DNA of 64,000 bases from Streptococcus mitis (GTDB lineage Bacteria; Bacillota; Bacilli; Lactobacillales; Streptococcaceae): NCBI GenBank assembly GCA_018364455.1, contig JAGZLW010000006.1, positions 1 through 64,000 of the forward strand. Reading direction: 5' to 3'. Position numbers and translations under genes: made by a program. Below the pieces are notes generated by a model. The model did no database searches, was not told where the DNA came from, and saw only the letters and a list, made by a program, of their open reading frames with translations. Shown in pieces: positions 48,987-58,277 of this stretch; within the stretch, counting starts at the first letter, position 1; each line of letters begins with the position of its first letter.

Positions 48987-49325
48987 TCAATGCTTTCCAC
49001 CTTTAGACTTCCCCAGTTCCCGTCTCAAGCGAAGCATTTTTTTGAAAAAGATATAGGTTAACCAAGAACTGGAAAAAGCAATAAGTAGTAATAATAGCCA
49101 AATGCCCCAAGACTTGATGTCTGCCACATTTCTCAATAGGATATTGAAAAACAAGACTGAAAAAACTGTCCAAGCAAGGCTAAAAAGAGCATAGAGGATG
49201 ATGTAAATCCAGTAAAAATAGTAAAAAATTGGGAAAAATTTACTATCTCTGTTGGCCTTTTCAATCCAGCTGAAAAAGTAAAAACAGGGTAATAAGATTA
49301 ACAATTTAAACAAATGTTCCATCAT
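48987..49325 (-). CDS. Small membrane protein, tandem paralogue 2
   Basis: A 112-residue paralogue of the preceding entry, with the same helix pattern and the tail MLRLRRELGKSKGGKH. The start at 49325 follows GAGG by five bases. Its own terminator separates it from der upstream. Two such copies in tandem suggest a recent duplication that then diverged; immunity-like roles are common for small tandem membrane genes, but nothing here proves that. Confidence 0.65.
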   Translation of the reverse strand: MMEHLFKLLILLPCFYFFSWIEKANRDSKFFPIFYYFYWIYIILYALFSLAWTVFSVLFFNILLRNVADIKSWGIWLLLLLIAFSSSWLTYIFFKKMLRLRRELGKSKGGKH

Positions 49326-49365
49326 CAACACCTCTTTTTGATAGCGCTTTCTTCAACTTCATTTT

Positions 49366-49397
49366 ATCAAAAAAATCTGGAAATGTCATTCCAGATT
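49366..49397 (-). terminator. Terminator of der
   Basis: AATCTGGAA pairs with TTTCCAGATT on the minus strand, followed by a run of T residues. Confidence 0.85.
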
Positions 49398-49405
49398 CTG
49401 CTTTT

Positions 49406-50716
49406 TTATTTACGTTTTCTTGCGATGAGATGAATCGGTGTTCCTTCAAAGACAAAGGCCTTGCGGATTTGATTTTCCAAGAAACGTAGGTAAGAAAAGT
49501 GCATGAGTTCTTCTTCGTTGACAAAGATAACAAAGGTCGGTGGTTTGGTTGCCACTTGGGTCGCATAGAAAATCTTGAGTCGTTTTCCTTTGTCTGTCGG
49601 TGTTGGGTTGATGGCAATGGCATCCATAATCACATCGTTCAAGACAGCTGATGGGATACGTGTGTTTTGACTTTCGCTGATTTGCTTGATCATCTCAGGC
49701 AGTTTGTGGAGACGTTGCTTGGTCAAAGCGGATACAAAGATAATCGGTGCGTAAGGTAGATATTGGAACTGCTCACGGATATCTTCTTCCCAGTTTTTCA
49801 TAGTGTGGTTGTCTTTTTCAAGTGTATCCCACTTGTTGACCACGATAATCATCCCTTTACCAGCTTCATGGGCAAATCCTGCAATACGCTTATCGTATTC
49901 ACGAATACCTTCTTCCGCATTGATGACCATCAAGACCACATCTGAACGGTCAATAGCACGCATGGCGCGCATGACAGAGTATTTCTCGGTATTTTCATAA
50001 ACCTTACCAGACTTACGCATACCAGCCGTATCAATCATGGTAAACTCTTGACCATCTGTATCTGTAAAGTGGGTATCAATAGCGTCACGCGTTGTTCCAG
50101 CAACAGGACTAGCAATGACACGGTCTTCTCCCAAGATAGCATTGATCAAGCTTGACTTTCCAACGTTGGGACGACCAATCAAACTAAACTTAATGACATC
50201 TGGATTTTCTTCCTCATATTCATTTGGAAGATTTTCTACAATAGCGTCTAGCACATCCCCTGTACCGATACCATGGACAGATGAGATAGGCAGCGGTTCA
50301 CCCAAACCGAGAGCATAGAAATCATAGATATCATTTCGCATCTCAGGGTTGTCCACCTTGTTCACTGCCAGGATAACTGGTTTGTGTGTCTTATAAAGCT
50401 TACGGGCTACGTATTCGTCTGCATCGGTAATACCTTCCTTACCAGAAACGACAAAGACGATAACATCTGCTTCTTCCATAGCAATTTCTGCCTGGTGCTT
50501 GATTTGTTCCATGAAAGGAGCATCGACATCATCGATTCCTCCCGTATCAATCATGCTAAAGGAACGATTGAGCCACTCACCCGTTGCATAGATACGGTCA
50601 CGTGTCACTCCTTCGACATCTTCTACAATGGAGATTCGCTCACCAGCGATCCGATTAAATAGGGTTGATTTCCCAACATTGGGACGTCCTACAATGGCAA
50701 TAGTTGGTAGGGCCAT
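49406..50716 (-). CDS. der: Ribosome-biogenesis GTPase Der (EngA)
   Basis: A 436-residue protein with two GTPase domains in tandem and a C-terminal KH-like domain. The first G1 is [13 protein letters not shown] near 8 and the second [13 protein letters not shown] near 182. G3 motifs are DTGGI and DTAGM, and G4 motifs NKVD and NKWD. It aids late 50S maturation. It ends with the basic IHLIARKRK. Confidence 0.97.
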
Positions 50717-50729
50717 AATTTCTCACTTT

Positions 50730-51443
50730 CTACAATAACTTCTTCTGTTCAAGATTTTTTCTAGTTGAGCTTGGTTCAGCTTGACCAAACTGTTCTGCTA
50801 GACGCTGACTCCAGCTTGTGGTTGCACGCGCTCCAGCATAGTCCGCCTGTACACGGTCATAAGCTTCGATTGCATCAGTTGACTGTTCTTGATATTCTTC
50901 CTCAAACACCACTTGATTCAATGGCAAGCGAGGTTTGACTTCATGTTCTTCATTTGGTAGTCCTAGTGCCATCCCAAAGACAGGATAGGTGTAGTCAGGC
51001 AAATTAAAGAGTTCTGCTACTTCTTCTGACTTGTACCGCACCAAGCCAATAATGACACCACCATAGCCCAAGCTTTCAGCTGCCAGCAAGGCATTTTGAC
51101 CTGCAAGGGCCGCATCGACCGAACTAATCAACAGACCTTCTACACCTTGAGGTTGGAAGGTATCCGTATGGAGTCGTGCTCCCTTTTCTGCTCGGTTCAA
51201 ATCCCCGACAAAGAGAAGAAAAACAGCTGACTGGCGAATGGCTTCTTGAGGCACCAATTCATACAAAGCATCTTTCTTTTCGTGACTTCGTACCACAATC
51301 ACAGAGTAGGATTGGAAATTCTTCCAAGACGAGGCCATTTGGACCGCTGTCAGGATTTCAGTCAAGTCTTCCTGAGGAAGGGCTTGATCCTTAAATCTAC
51401 GCACTGAAGTATGAGCTTTCATCAATTTAATCGTTTCTGTCAT
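50730..51443 (-). CDS. Nitroreductase-family flavoprotein
   Basis: A 237-residue FMN-dependent oxidoreductase of the NfsA/Frp type. The N-terminal HTSVRRFKDQALPQEDL contains the FMN-binding Arg, and the loop MASSWKNFQSYSVIVV follows. GYGGVIIGLVRYKSEEVAELFNLPDYTYPVFGMALG is the flavin-side core, given here as two pieces: GGVIIGLVR and YPVFGMALG. It overlaps the end of dnaI by four bases, so it is translated with it. Confidence 0.9.
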   Translation of the reverse strand: MTETIKLMKAHTSVRRFKDQALPQEDLTEILTAVQMASSWKNFQSYSVIVVRSHEKKDALYELVPQEAIRQSAVFLLFVGDLNRAEKGARLHTDTFQPQGVEGLLISSVDAALAGQNALLAAESLGYGGVIIGLVRYKSEEVAELFNLPDYTYPVFGMALGLPNEEHEVKPRLPLNQVVFEEEYQEQSTDAIEAYDRVQADYAGARATTSWSQRLAEQFGQAEPSSTRKNLEQKKLL

Positions 51444-52336
51444 CGACGGTTTACTCCTTCTAAACGAGTCTCCTCAGCCAAATAACGGATGCGTTCCATG
51501 ACGCGTCTGGCTTCCCAGGTTTCGTCATTTCCATGTTTCCCTTTCGCGAAATGTTGCTCCAATTCTTCAAAGTCGAAGTTAGAGGTGAAAAAGGTCGGTA
51601 AATCTTCCTGCATCCGGTATTGGAGAATGACCTGCAGGATTTCGTCACGCACCCAAGCTGTTGATTGCTCGGCACCAATATCATCTAAAATCAGGAGTTC
51701 AGAAAGCTTAATCTCATCCACCAAGGTCTTGACATTGCCATCACCGATAGCATTTTTGACATCAATGACAAAGCTAGGATAGTGGAGGAGAGTGGATGAA
51801 ACACCACGTTTTTCTGATAAATCATGGGCTAAGGCAGCCACCATGAAGCTTTTACCCACACCAAAGTCTCCATATAAGTAAAGACCTTTTCGAATAGCTG
51901 GATATTGCTCCACGAAGGCTAATAGCTTTTCAAAAACTGGCAAGCGACCCAAATCATCCATATCAACTTGAGCCAAACTAGCTTTCCTGAGACTGGATGG
52001 CAGATTGATTAACTTGAGACGATTCTTAATAGCAGCTTCTTTTTCCGCCGCGATTAGTTCAGGAGTTTCTTCGTAAGAAACATCCGCATAGCCATGATTC
52101 ATAACCAAAATCGGCTTGTAGCCTTTGGCAATATAATCCGTATCCCCACGGAGAAATTTGTCACGCTCGGTGATGTACTGATTAAACTTGGAGATACTGC
52201 GATTCAATTCCTCTGGAGTAAGGGATTCTTGCTGGATAAAGGCCGCAACATCAGGATCCTTCATGATTTTCTGGACCAAATCTTGATAATGAAAACGGCT
52301 GGGTTGACGTTTGAGTACGTCTCCGACACTTTCCAT
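51440..52336 (-). CDS. dnaI: Primosomal helicase loader DnaI
   Basis: A 298-residue AAA+ ATPase that loads the replicative helicase. An N-terminal helicase-binding region (about 1-130) precedes Walker A LYGDFGVGKSFMVAAL near 155. Walker B is LLILDDIGAEQ near 218, and the sensor-1 region ILQYRMQEDLPTFFTSNFDF follows. Its start ATG directly abuts the dnaB stop, with AAGGAGG inside the dnaB end. Confidence 0.95.
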   Translation of the reverse strand: MESVGDVLKRQPSRFHYQDLVQKIMKDPDVAAFIQQESLTPEELNRSISKFNQYITERDKFLRGDTDYIAKGYKPILVMNHGYADVSYEETPELIAAEKEAAIKNRLKLINLPSSLRKASLAQVDMDDLGRLPVFEKLLAFVEQYPAIRKGLYLYGDFGVGKSFMVAALAHDLSEKRGVSSTLLHYPSFVIDVKNAIGDGNVKTLVDEIKLSELLILDDIGAEQSTAWVRDEILQVILQYRMQEDLPTFFTSNFDFEELEQHFAKGKHGNDETWEARRVMERIRYLAEETRLEGVNRR

Positions 52337-53506
52337 CTAATCTCCTCCTTTTTCTAATCGAGCTAATAGTTCTTGTTTCTTACGTTCTAGTTCCAGACGA
52401 GTTTCCTCGCTGGTTTCATTCTTATAATCTGGATTACTCCACTTGGGTACATTGGACTTGACAGGACTGGGATTACTGGTTTTTTGAGACTGACTCCTTT
52501 GCCCACGTTCACGGATGCGTAAGACTGCCTCTTCTGCCGAATGAATCTTTTGATAGGCGTAATCATTGGCTACCTTCATGGCATATTTCTCATTGATGTT
52601 TGCCGAATCCACCTTATTAAAGGTCAATAAAAGAATGATATTAATGACTTCGTCCAGCAAGCCCAAGCCAGCCATCTGTTGCAAGAGTTCTCTTTCTGTT
52701 TGGGTAATGGTTCCCTTACGTGTTTGCTTGATTTCTGCCAAGAACTGCAGGGCAGTTTTACTTTTGGCTTCCTTGATAATGGTTGCTTCCTTAGGACTAA
52801 AGTCAGAGGAAATCGGTTTTTGTGCGATTTTTTCCCGCATGCGTTTGGTTGAAATAACCTGGGAAACAGCTGTTGACTTAGCCAGTTGATAGGTTTCAAA
52901 CCAAGTCCATTTCTTCTCCTCAGCAATGGCAAAGAGGTTTAAGACGTCGGACTGCTCATCCGCAAAGCGAAGCCCATCTCGAGCCATAAGCTGACGAAAA
53001 TGGTCCAAGTCAAAATCGTTGGCCACTTTCTTCTTGAGACCAAGGTCTTCTTGACTTCCCAGCTCTGCCAAGTCTGGAAAGACTTGATTGAGTGAGACAG
53101 GTATTTCTTCTCCCTCACCACTCTCAACTTTCAAATCCTCCACAGCTGCATCGCCAATCTTTTTCTCCAAAAGTCTGCGATAAACAGGATGCTCCAAGAA
53201 GTCCTGACTTGATAGAGGAGCATGGAGGGCTAGCTGATAAACATCCCCCTTTTGATAGAGGGTTAAGAGATTAAAAGCAGATAGGATTTTCAGAGATTTT
53301 ATCAGTCTATCCATCCCAAAGTTGAGATGGTTAAGAATACTTGAAAAGAGGTATTCCTTTCTACCATTATCCCAAAAACTGATTGTATAAATATAAAGGC
53401 TCAGTGCCTCCTGACCGATAATCGGGAGGTAGCACTGTACCAGAGATGAGGTATCTTGCGACACCCGATTATTCTTTAGATAAGAAAAACGGTCAATTGG
53501 CTTCAT
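52337..53506 (-). CDS. dnaB: Replication initiation and membrane attachment protein DnaB (DnaD-like)
   Basis: A 389-residue Gram-positive DnaB, not the replicative helicase. It helps open and prime the origin and couples it to the membrane. The N-terminal winged-helix region (about 1-110) and the DnaD-like C-terminal domain (about 290-350, with MAGLGLLDEVINIILLLTFNK) are visible. A disordered basic tail ends EELLARLEKGGD-like. It sits between nrdR and dnaI, the usual order in streptococci. Confidence 0.93.
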   Translation of the reverse strand: MKPIDRFSYLKNNRVSQDTSSLVQCYLPIIGQEALSLYIYTISFWDNGRKEYLFSSILNHLNFGMDRLIKSLKILSAFNLLTLYQKGDVYQLALHAPLSSQDFLEHPVYRRLLEKKIGDAAVEDLKVESGEGEEIPVSLNQVFPDLAELGSQEDLGLKKKVANDFDLDHFRQLMARDGLRFADEQSDVLNLFAIAEEKKWTWFETYQLAKSTAVSQVISTKRMREKIAQKPISSDFSPKEATIIKEAKSKTALQFLAEIKQTRKGTITQTERELLQQMAGLGLLDEVINIILLLTFNKVDSANINEKYAMKVANDYAYQKIHSAEEAVLRIRERGQRSQSQKTSNPSPVKSNVPKWSNPDYKNETSEETRLELERKKQELLARLEKGGD

Positions 53507-53980
53507 TTATCTTTCCTTTTTCTTTTTAGAGGACTGGGTAATTTGTTGGAGCAGGCTCTCTAACTCACTGACATCCTTAAAACTACGATAGACACTAGCA
53601 AAACGTACGTAGGTAATCTCATCCAACTCAGCCAACTCCTCCATGACGAGTGAACCAATGTCCTCACTTTGAATTTCATTTTCATTTCGACCACGGAGTT
53701 TCTGTTCGATACGATTGACTACCATGTTGATTTCATCACTTGACACAGGACGTTTCTGGGCTGAGCGGATAATTCCATTAAAGATTTTATCTCTGGAGAA
53801 TTGTTCCCGTGTGCCATCTTTTTTAACAACCACTAAGGTTCTTTCTTCTACCCGTTCGTAGGTTGTAAAACGGTGTTGGCATTCGTCGCACTCACGTCTT
53901 CTACGAATGGTGTTCCCTTCTTCTGCTTGGCGACTATCGATAACACTTGACTTGGTAGCCCCACATTTTGGACAACGCAT
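53507..53980 (-). CDS. nrdR: Transcriptional repressor NrdR
   Basis: A 157-residue repressor of ribonucleotide reductase genes. A zinc ribbon [11 protein letters not shown] ... [12 protein letters not shown] and an ATP-cone domain (about 46-136, [20 protein letters not shown]) are visible. ATP/dATP binding to the cone controls DNA binding. The start at 53980 gives the usual N-terminus; the in-frame upstream codons are not family-like. Its own promoter is upstream. Confidence 0.96.
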
Positions 53981-54007
53981 CCTTTCCCTCCTTATCGTTT
54001 TCTTTTC

Positions 54008-54035
54008 ATTATACCATTTTTTAAACGATTCCCAA
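54008..54035 (-). promoter_or_regulatory. Promoter of nrdR
   Basis: TATAAT at 54013-54008 with TTGGGA at 54035-54030 on the minus strand, spacer 16 bases. It is back to back with the gntR promoter 20 bases away. Confidence 0.65.
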
Positions 54036-54053
54036 AACAATTCTTCTTTTTGC

Positions 54054-54082
54054 TTGACAAGTTTTTTGTTTTGTTGTATTAT
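54054..54082 (+). promoter_or_regulatory. Promoter of the GntR-ABC operon, with possible operator
   Basis: A perfect -35 TTGACA (54054-54059), 17-base spacer and TATTAT (54077-54082). TTAATTAA just downstream is a perfect palindrome at the likely start site and may be part of a GntR operator. Confidence 0.82.
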
Positions 54083-54119
54083 TTAATTAAGACAAAGAGA
54101 TGAGAGAAAGGAGACCAAG

Positions 54120-54485
54120 ATGTCCTGGACATTTGACAACAAAAAACCCATTTATTTACAGATTATGGAGAAAATCAAGCTTCAGATTGTTTCCCATACG
54201 CTGGAACCCAATCAACAACTTCCAACCGTGCGAGAGCTGGCTAGCGAGGCCGGTGTCAATCCCAACACCATCCAAAGAGCCTTGTCAGACCTCGAACGAG
54301 AAGGATTTGTCTACAGTAAGCGAACAACTGGACGATTTGTAACTGAGGATAAGGAGCTAATCGCCCAATCGCGCAAACAATTATCAGAAGAAGAATTGGA
54401 ACACTTCGTTTCCTCCATGACCCATTTTGGCTATGAAAAAGAAGAACTACCAGGCGTAGTCGGCGATTATATTAAAGGAGTTTAA
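54120..54485 (+). CDS. GntR-family regulator, YtrA type
   Basis: A 121-residue regulator with a winged helix (about 10-75: KPIYLQIMEKIKLQIV, then TVRELASEAGVNPNTIQRAL) and a short C-terminal helical dimerisation part typical of YtrA. It has no large ligand domain. YtrA proteins repress ABC-transporter operons that include their own gene and are often induced by cell-wall-active compounds. It lies four bases before the ATPase gene. Confidence 0.92.
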   Translation: MSWTFDNKKPIYLQIMEKIKLQIVSHTLEPNQQLPTVRELASEAGVNPNTIQRALSDLEREGFVYSKRTTGRFVTEDKELIAQSRKQLSEEELEHFVSSMTHFGYEKEELPGVVGDYIKGV

Positions 54486-54489
54486 GCCT

Positions 54490-55185
54490 ATGTCATTACT
54501 AGCATTTGAAAATGTATCCAAATCATATGGAGCAACCCCAGCCCTTGAAAATGTTTCTCTTGACATCCCAGCTGGAAAAATTGTTGGTCTCCTTGGACCA
54601 AACGGCTCAGGAAAAACAACCTTGATTAAACTAATCAATGGCCTCTTACAACCAGATCAAGGACGTGTCCTTATCAACGATATGGACCCAAGCCCAGCAA
54701 CCAAGGCCATCGTGGCTTATTTGCCGGATACGACCTATCTCAATGAACAAATGAAGGTCAAAGAAGCCCTAACCTACTTCAAGACCTTCTATAAAGATTT
54801 CAATCTTGAACGCGCCCATCATCTACTTGCAGACCTAGGCATTGATGAAAATAGTCGTCTCAAAAAACTATCAAAAGGGAACAAGGAAAAGGTACAACTG
54901 ATTTTGGTTATGAGCCGTGATGCTCGTCTCTACGTTTTGGACGAACCCATTGGTGGGGTGGATCCAGCAGCCCGTGATTATATCCTCAATACTATTATCA
55001 ACAACTACTCCCCAACTTCTACCGTTTTGATTTCTACTCACTTGATTTCAGATATCGAGCCAATCTTGGATGAAATTGTCTTCCTGAAGGACGGAAAAGT
55101 CGTCCGTCAAGGAAATGTAGATGACATTCGCTATGAGTCAGGTGAATCCATTGACCAACTCTTCCGTCAGGAATTTAAGGCCTAA
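54490..55185 (+). CDS. ABC transporter ATP-binding protein
   Basis: A 231-residue ATPase with Walker A GLLGPNGSGKTTLIKL near 35, signature LSKGNKEKVQLILVMSR near 133, and Walker B LYVLDEPIGGVDP near 155. The LSKGNKEKV signature and the H-loop STHLIS are typical of drug/peptide exporters of the DRA/YtrB group. The start at 54490 is used. With the following membrane protein it probably forms a two-part exporter. Confidence 0.93.
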   Translation: MSLLAFENVSKSYGATPALENVSLDIPAGKIVGLLGPNGSGKTTLIKLINGLLQPDQGRVLINDMDPSPATKAIVAYLPDTTYLNEQMKVKEALTYFKTFYKDFNLERAHHLLADLGIDENSRLKKLSKGNKEKVQLILVMSRDARLYVLDEPIGGVDPAARDYILNTIINNYSPTSTVLISTHLISDIEPILDEIVFLKDGKVVRQGNVDDIRYESGESIDQLFRQEFKA

Positions 55186-55200
55186 GCAAAGGAGATTATT

Positions 55201-55968
55201 ATGTTTTGGAATTTAGTTCGCTACGAATTTAAAAATGTTAACAAGTGGTATTTAGCCCTTTACGCTGCCGTGCTAGTTCTTTCCGTTCCCATAGGAATGC
55301 AAGGACACTATTATAATTATGTATCTTTCAAAGATAGCCAACCTGTCTTACTTTTCTTTCTGGCTCTCGTCTTTGGTGGATTGATGATTACACTTGGGAT
55401 TTCAACCATTTTCTTGATTATTAAACGATTCAAAGGTAGTGTCTATGACCGACAAGGCTATCTGACCTTGACCTTGCCAGTTTCTGAACACCATATCATC
55501 ACAGCCAAATTAGTTGGAGCCTTCATTTGGTCTATCCTTAGCTCCACTGTACTAGCTCTAAGCGCTTTTATTATTGTTACCATAACGGTTCCAGAATGGA
55601 TATCAAATTCTGAGTTGATTCCACTTGTAGGAACATTCCTTCCTCAACTCTCTCTTATGGGGGTATCCTTCCTACTAAATACCATCTCAGGAATCCTCTG
55701 CATCTACTTGGCTATTTCCATCGGACAACTGTTCAATGAATACCGTACCGCACTAGCCATTGTAGCTTATATCGGTATCCAAATCGTCATTGGATTTGTA
55801 GAAGTCTTCTTCAATACCAGTGCGAACTTCTATGTCAATTCACTTGCAGGATTTAATGATAATTTCTATATGGGAGCAAGTACGAGTATTATTGAAGAAC
55901 TCATATTCATAGCTATCTTTTACCTCGGAACCTACTACATCTTGAGAAACAAGGTTAATTTGCAATAA
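55201..55968 (+). CDS. ABC transporter permease (ABC-2 type)
   Basis: A 255-residue membrane protein with six predicted helices (beginning about residues 17, 57, 105, 150, 182 and 225). It fits ABC-2 type permeases encoded beside YtrB-like ATPases. No substrate motif is visible. Its stop is followed by a strong terminator, closing the operon. Confidence 0.88.
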   Translation: MFWNLVRYEFKNVNKWYLALYAAVLVLSVPIGMQGHYYNYVSFKDSQPVLLFFLALVFGGLMITLGISTIFLIIKRFKGSVYDRQGYLTLTLPVSEHHIITAKLVGAFIWSILSSTVLALSAFIIVTITVPEWISNSELIPLVGTFLPQLSLMGVSFLLNTISGILCIYLAISIGQLFNEYRTALAIVAYIGIQIVIGFVEVFFNTSANFYVNSLAGFNDNFYMGASTSIIEELIFIAIFYLGTYYILRNKVNLQ

Positions 55969-55972
55969 TTTT

Positions 55973-56026
55973 AAAATCAAAAAGGATAACATCTCATCAC
56001 AGAGAGGCTATCCTTTTTGATTTTAT
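55973..56026. terminator. Strong terminator between the ABC operon and the Rgg regulator
   Basis: AAAATCAAAAAGGATA pairs perfectly with TATCCTTTTTGATTTT. It works on either strand and may serve both convergent genes. Confidence 0.88.
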
Positions 56027-56073
56027 CTCATTTTCTGTCTAACTTTATCTTACAAACGAATCCTTCTAACCAA

Positions 56074-56928
56074 TTAAATGATAAAATCTGATTTAAAGGT
56101 CTTGTTTAATTTCTCTATTGTGACACTATCATTATATTCCTTAAATATTCTCATAGCTTTGGAACATTCTTTTTTACCTAACTCTACTTGATTCGTTTTT
56201 ATGAGATAAATACCTTTTAAAAAAAGCAAATAAGTCTTTTCAAAATAATATCCTTGTCTGGTCAGTAAATTTTCTAAATCATCTATAAAAAATTGAGCGC
56301 TATCTAACAAATTATTTTTTAATAATAATTCTAAATTAAATAAATATAAAGGAATTACTCTATGTGTTCCCGTATCTGTTTTTAAAAAATGTCGTGTTTT
56401 CTTGATTACAGCTCTATATAGTAAGCTTATGGTTTTAGTGTTCATAAAAAACACCGAATTATAGAAAATTTTCAGTTCATACTCCATCCAATTATCTACA
56501 GAAAGCAAGTACTTTATTAACTCATTACATTTAGATGCATTGTAAGGAAGGTTTGCAAGGCGATTAATCTGTTGTTCAGCAATCAATTTTATGTGACAAT
56601 TGCATAAACTTTTTTCCTGCTTTTGTTTTAGCTCTATTTTCTTTATTAGTTCTTGTAACAAAATGATATCTGAAGAGTTTACAGCATGTTCTAATTCTTC
56701 AAAAAAACATTCTTTTTTAGAATAATAGCAATGAACTAATTCTTCAAATTCCGAAAATGATATACCCAGGCGATTTAACAACATGTAAAAATGATCAATA
56801 GATAATTTTGTAATCCCATTTTCGAAACGAGAAATAGTTGACTCACTAATCTTATCACAAGCCAAATCTTTAAGACGAAAATTTTTTGAAATACGAATAT
56901 CCTTTAAAACTGCTCCAAAATTTTCCAT
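56074..56928 (-). CDS. Rgg/GadR/MutR-family transcriptional regulator
   Basis: A regulator of about 284 residues. The N-terminal helix-turn-helix (about 1-65, with LKDIRISKNFRLKDLACDKIS and STISRFENG) is typical of the Rgg/RRNPP group. The rest is helical repeats for peptide or ligand sensing. The gene is AT-rich and divergent from the metacaspase gene with 98 bases between. Most Rgg proteins sense a short peptide (SHP) coded nearby; no clear SHP frame was found in the flanks. The start at 56928 follows GAGGA; eight codons upstream is the alternative. Confidence 0.88.
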   Translation of the reverse strand: MENFGAVLKDIRISKNFRLKDLACDKISESTISRFENGITKLSIDHFYMLLNRLGISFSEFEELVHCYYSKKECFFEELEHAVNSSDIILLQELIKKIELKQKQEKSLCNCHIKLIAEQQINRLANLPYNASKCNELIKYLLSVDNWMEYELKIFYNSVFFMNTKTISLLYRAVIKKTRHFLKTDTGTHRVIPLYLFNLELLLKNNLLDSAQFFIDDLENLLTRQGYYFEKTYLLFLKGIYLIKTNQVELGKKECSKAMRIFKEYNDSVTIEKLNKTFKSDFII

Positions 56929-56951
56929 AGTATTCCTCTTCCATTTCTGCA

Positions 56952-57019
56952 AAAAATAAAACCTGTTTTTTTATTTGTGATATGATTATGATTATACAAA
57001 AATAAAACAGAAAGGACAA
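56952..57019. promoter_or_regulatory. Divergent promoter region with AAAAATAAAAC repeats, probable Rgg target
   Basis: AAAAATAAAAC occurs at 56952-56962 and again at 56998-57008. The first copy continues into CTGTTTTTTTATT, giving an imperfect inverted repeat. The rgg promoter is TTGTCC / 17 bases / TATAAT on the minus strand (57019-57014, 56996-56991). The plus-strand metacaspase gene has TATGAT boxes (56981-56992) but no good -35; the inverted repeat lies where that -35 would be. This suggests activation by Rgg. Confidence 0.55.
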
Positions 57020-57026
57020 TAATATC

Positions 57027-58265
57027 ATGAAAAAAATTTTATTGTCAACAGTTGCTTTACTGAGCCTAGTGGCATCACTACCAGTAAATAGTCCAGTTTC
57101 TGCTCAAGAATCTATTTCTCCCTAGGATTATAGTTACTCTAATGGCAGTTGGATTCAATCGAATGTCCGTTGGTGGTATAAACATTCTGGCGATTCTTAC
57201 ACTAAAAACGGGTGGGAAAAGATTAATGAAACCTGGTACTATTTTGATAGTGAAGGTTGGATGAAAACAGGTTGGTTCAATGAGTATGGAAATTGGTATT
57301 ATCTAGATGATAGTGGTGCTATGAAAACAGGCTGGTGTTTGATTTCTGGTAGTTGGTATTATTTAAATACTAGCGGTGTCATGCAAACTGGCCTACAGAC
57401 TATCGAAGGGAAACAATATTATTTAGCTGATAGCGGTGCTATGCAGACAGGTTGGCACAATATTGGAGATGATACTTATTTCTTTGCTAGTAGTGGAGCA
57501 AGACAAACGATTAATCGCCGTGCCTTAGTTCTTGGTGAAACATCAACAACCGCTGTACCTATCGCAGATGTTAATGCTATGGAAAAGGTTTTTAGTAACC
57601 AAAACTTTAGTAAAGTTGTTCGGTTCCCAGATAAAACAAAAGCTGAGATTATTGCAAAAATGGAAGAACTTTTCAAATCTTCTAGCGAAAGCGATGTGAA
57701 CTATCTTTACCTTACTTGTCATGGGGGAGAAGATGGGACGATAGCCATTGGTAGTGATAAAACATCATTTTCAGGCTGGGAATTGGCATCTCTACTGAAA
57801 CAATATAAAGGTAAGTTTGTGGTTATGCTGGATTGTTGCTATTCAGGAACAATTATAGATGTAGGTAAGCCAGACAAAAAGGTTGCCTCCAAGTCTGAAG
57901 AAAGATTTGATGAACAAGCATTTTTGGCAGGATTCTCAACAGGAGATGTAGCAAGCAAGAATGGTGAAATGCTTAATTCTAAGTTCCTCGTACTATGTGC
58001 CTCTTGTAAGGATGAAGAGTCGTATAGTGCAGTCGGAGTAGGTAGTCTTGCCACTAGATACTGGGCAATGGGTACAGGTTGGGATCCGCTTCAAAATAGA
58101 ATGATTTCGCCTATGGCAGACACCAACGCTAACGGAAAAATCACTTTAGAGGAACTGTATCAATACTCTTATCCTCTAGTTCTTGAAGATGCATCAAAAA
58201 TTCGCGAAGAGCAACATGTATCAGTTTATCCTAAAAACAGCCAATTTGTTTTATTCCAAAAATAA
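57027..58265 (+). pseudogene. Secreted choline-binding metacaspase, interrupted by an in-frame TAG
   Basis: The ATG at 57027 codes a signal peptide (MKKILLSTVALLSLVAS ... SPVSAQES). After 32 codons a TAG at 57123-57125 stops it. The same frame continues without another stop to 58265, starting DYSYSNGSW. Residues about 45-165 hold five or six choline-binding repeats (GW...WYYLDDSGAMKTG). A caspase/metacaspase (C14) domain follows with His232 in TCHGGEDG and Cys271 in LDCCYSG, numbered through the stop. The full gene would be 412 codons. An internal ATG at 57261 could start an unexported product. A C-to-T change in a CAG codon would explain the stop. Confidence 0.85.
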
Positions 58266-58277
58266 GGGGTTAAGAAA

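Noticed and set aside
55969..57026. Search for a short hydrophobic peptide (SHP) gene next to rgg
   Set aside because: The flanks contain only the terminator and the promoter region; no 20-30 codon frame with a start site and a Glu/Asp-hydrophobic end was found. The peptide, if any, may be elsewhere.
57123..57125. TAG read as pyrrolysine or another recoded amino acid
   Set aside because: Pyrrolysine decoding is not known in streptococci, and no pyl genes or recoding structure are visible. A nonsense change is simpler.
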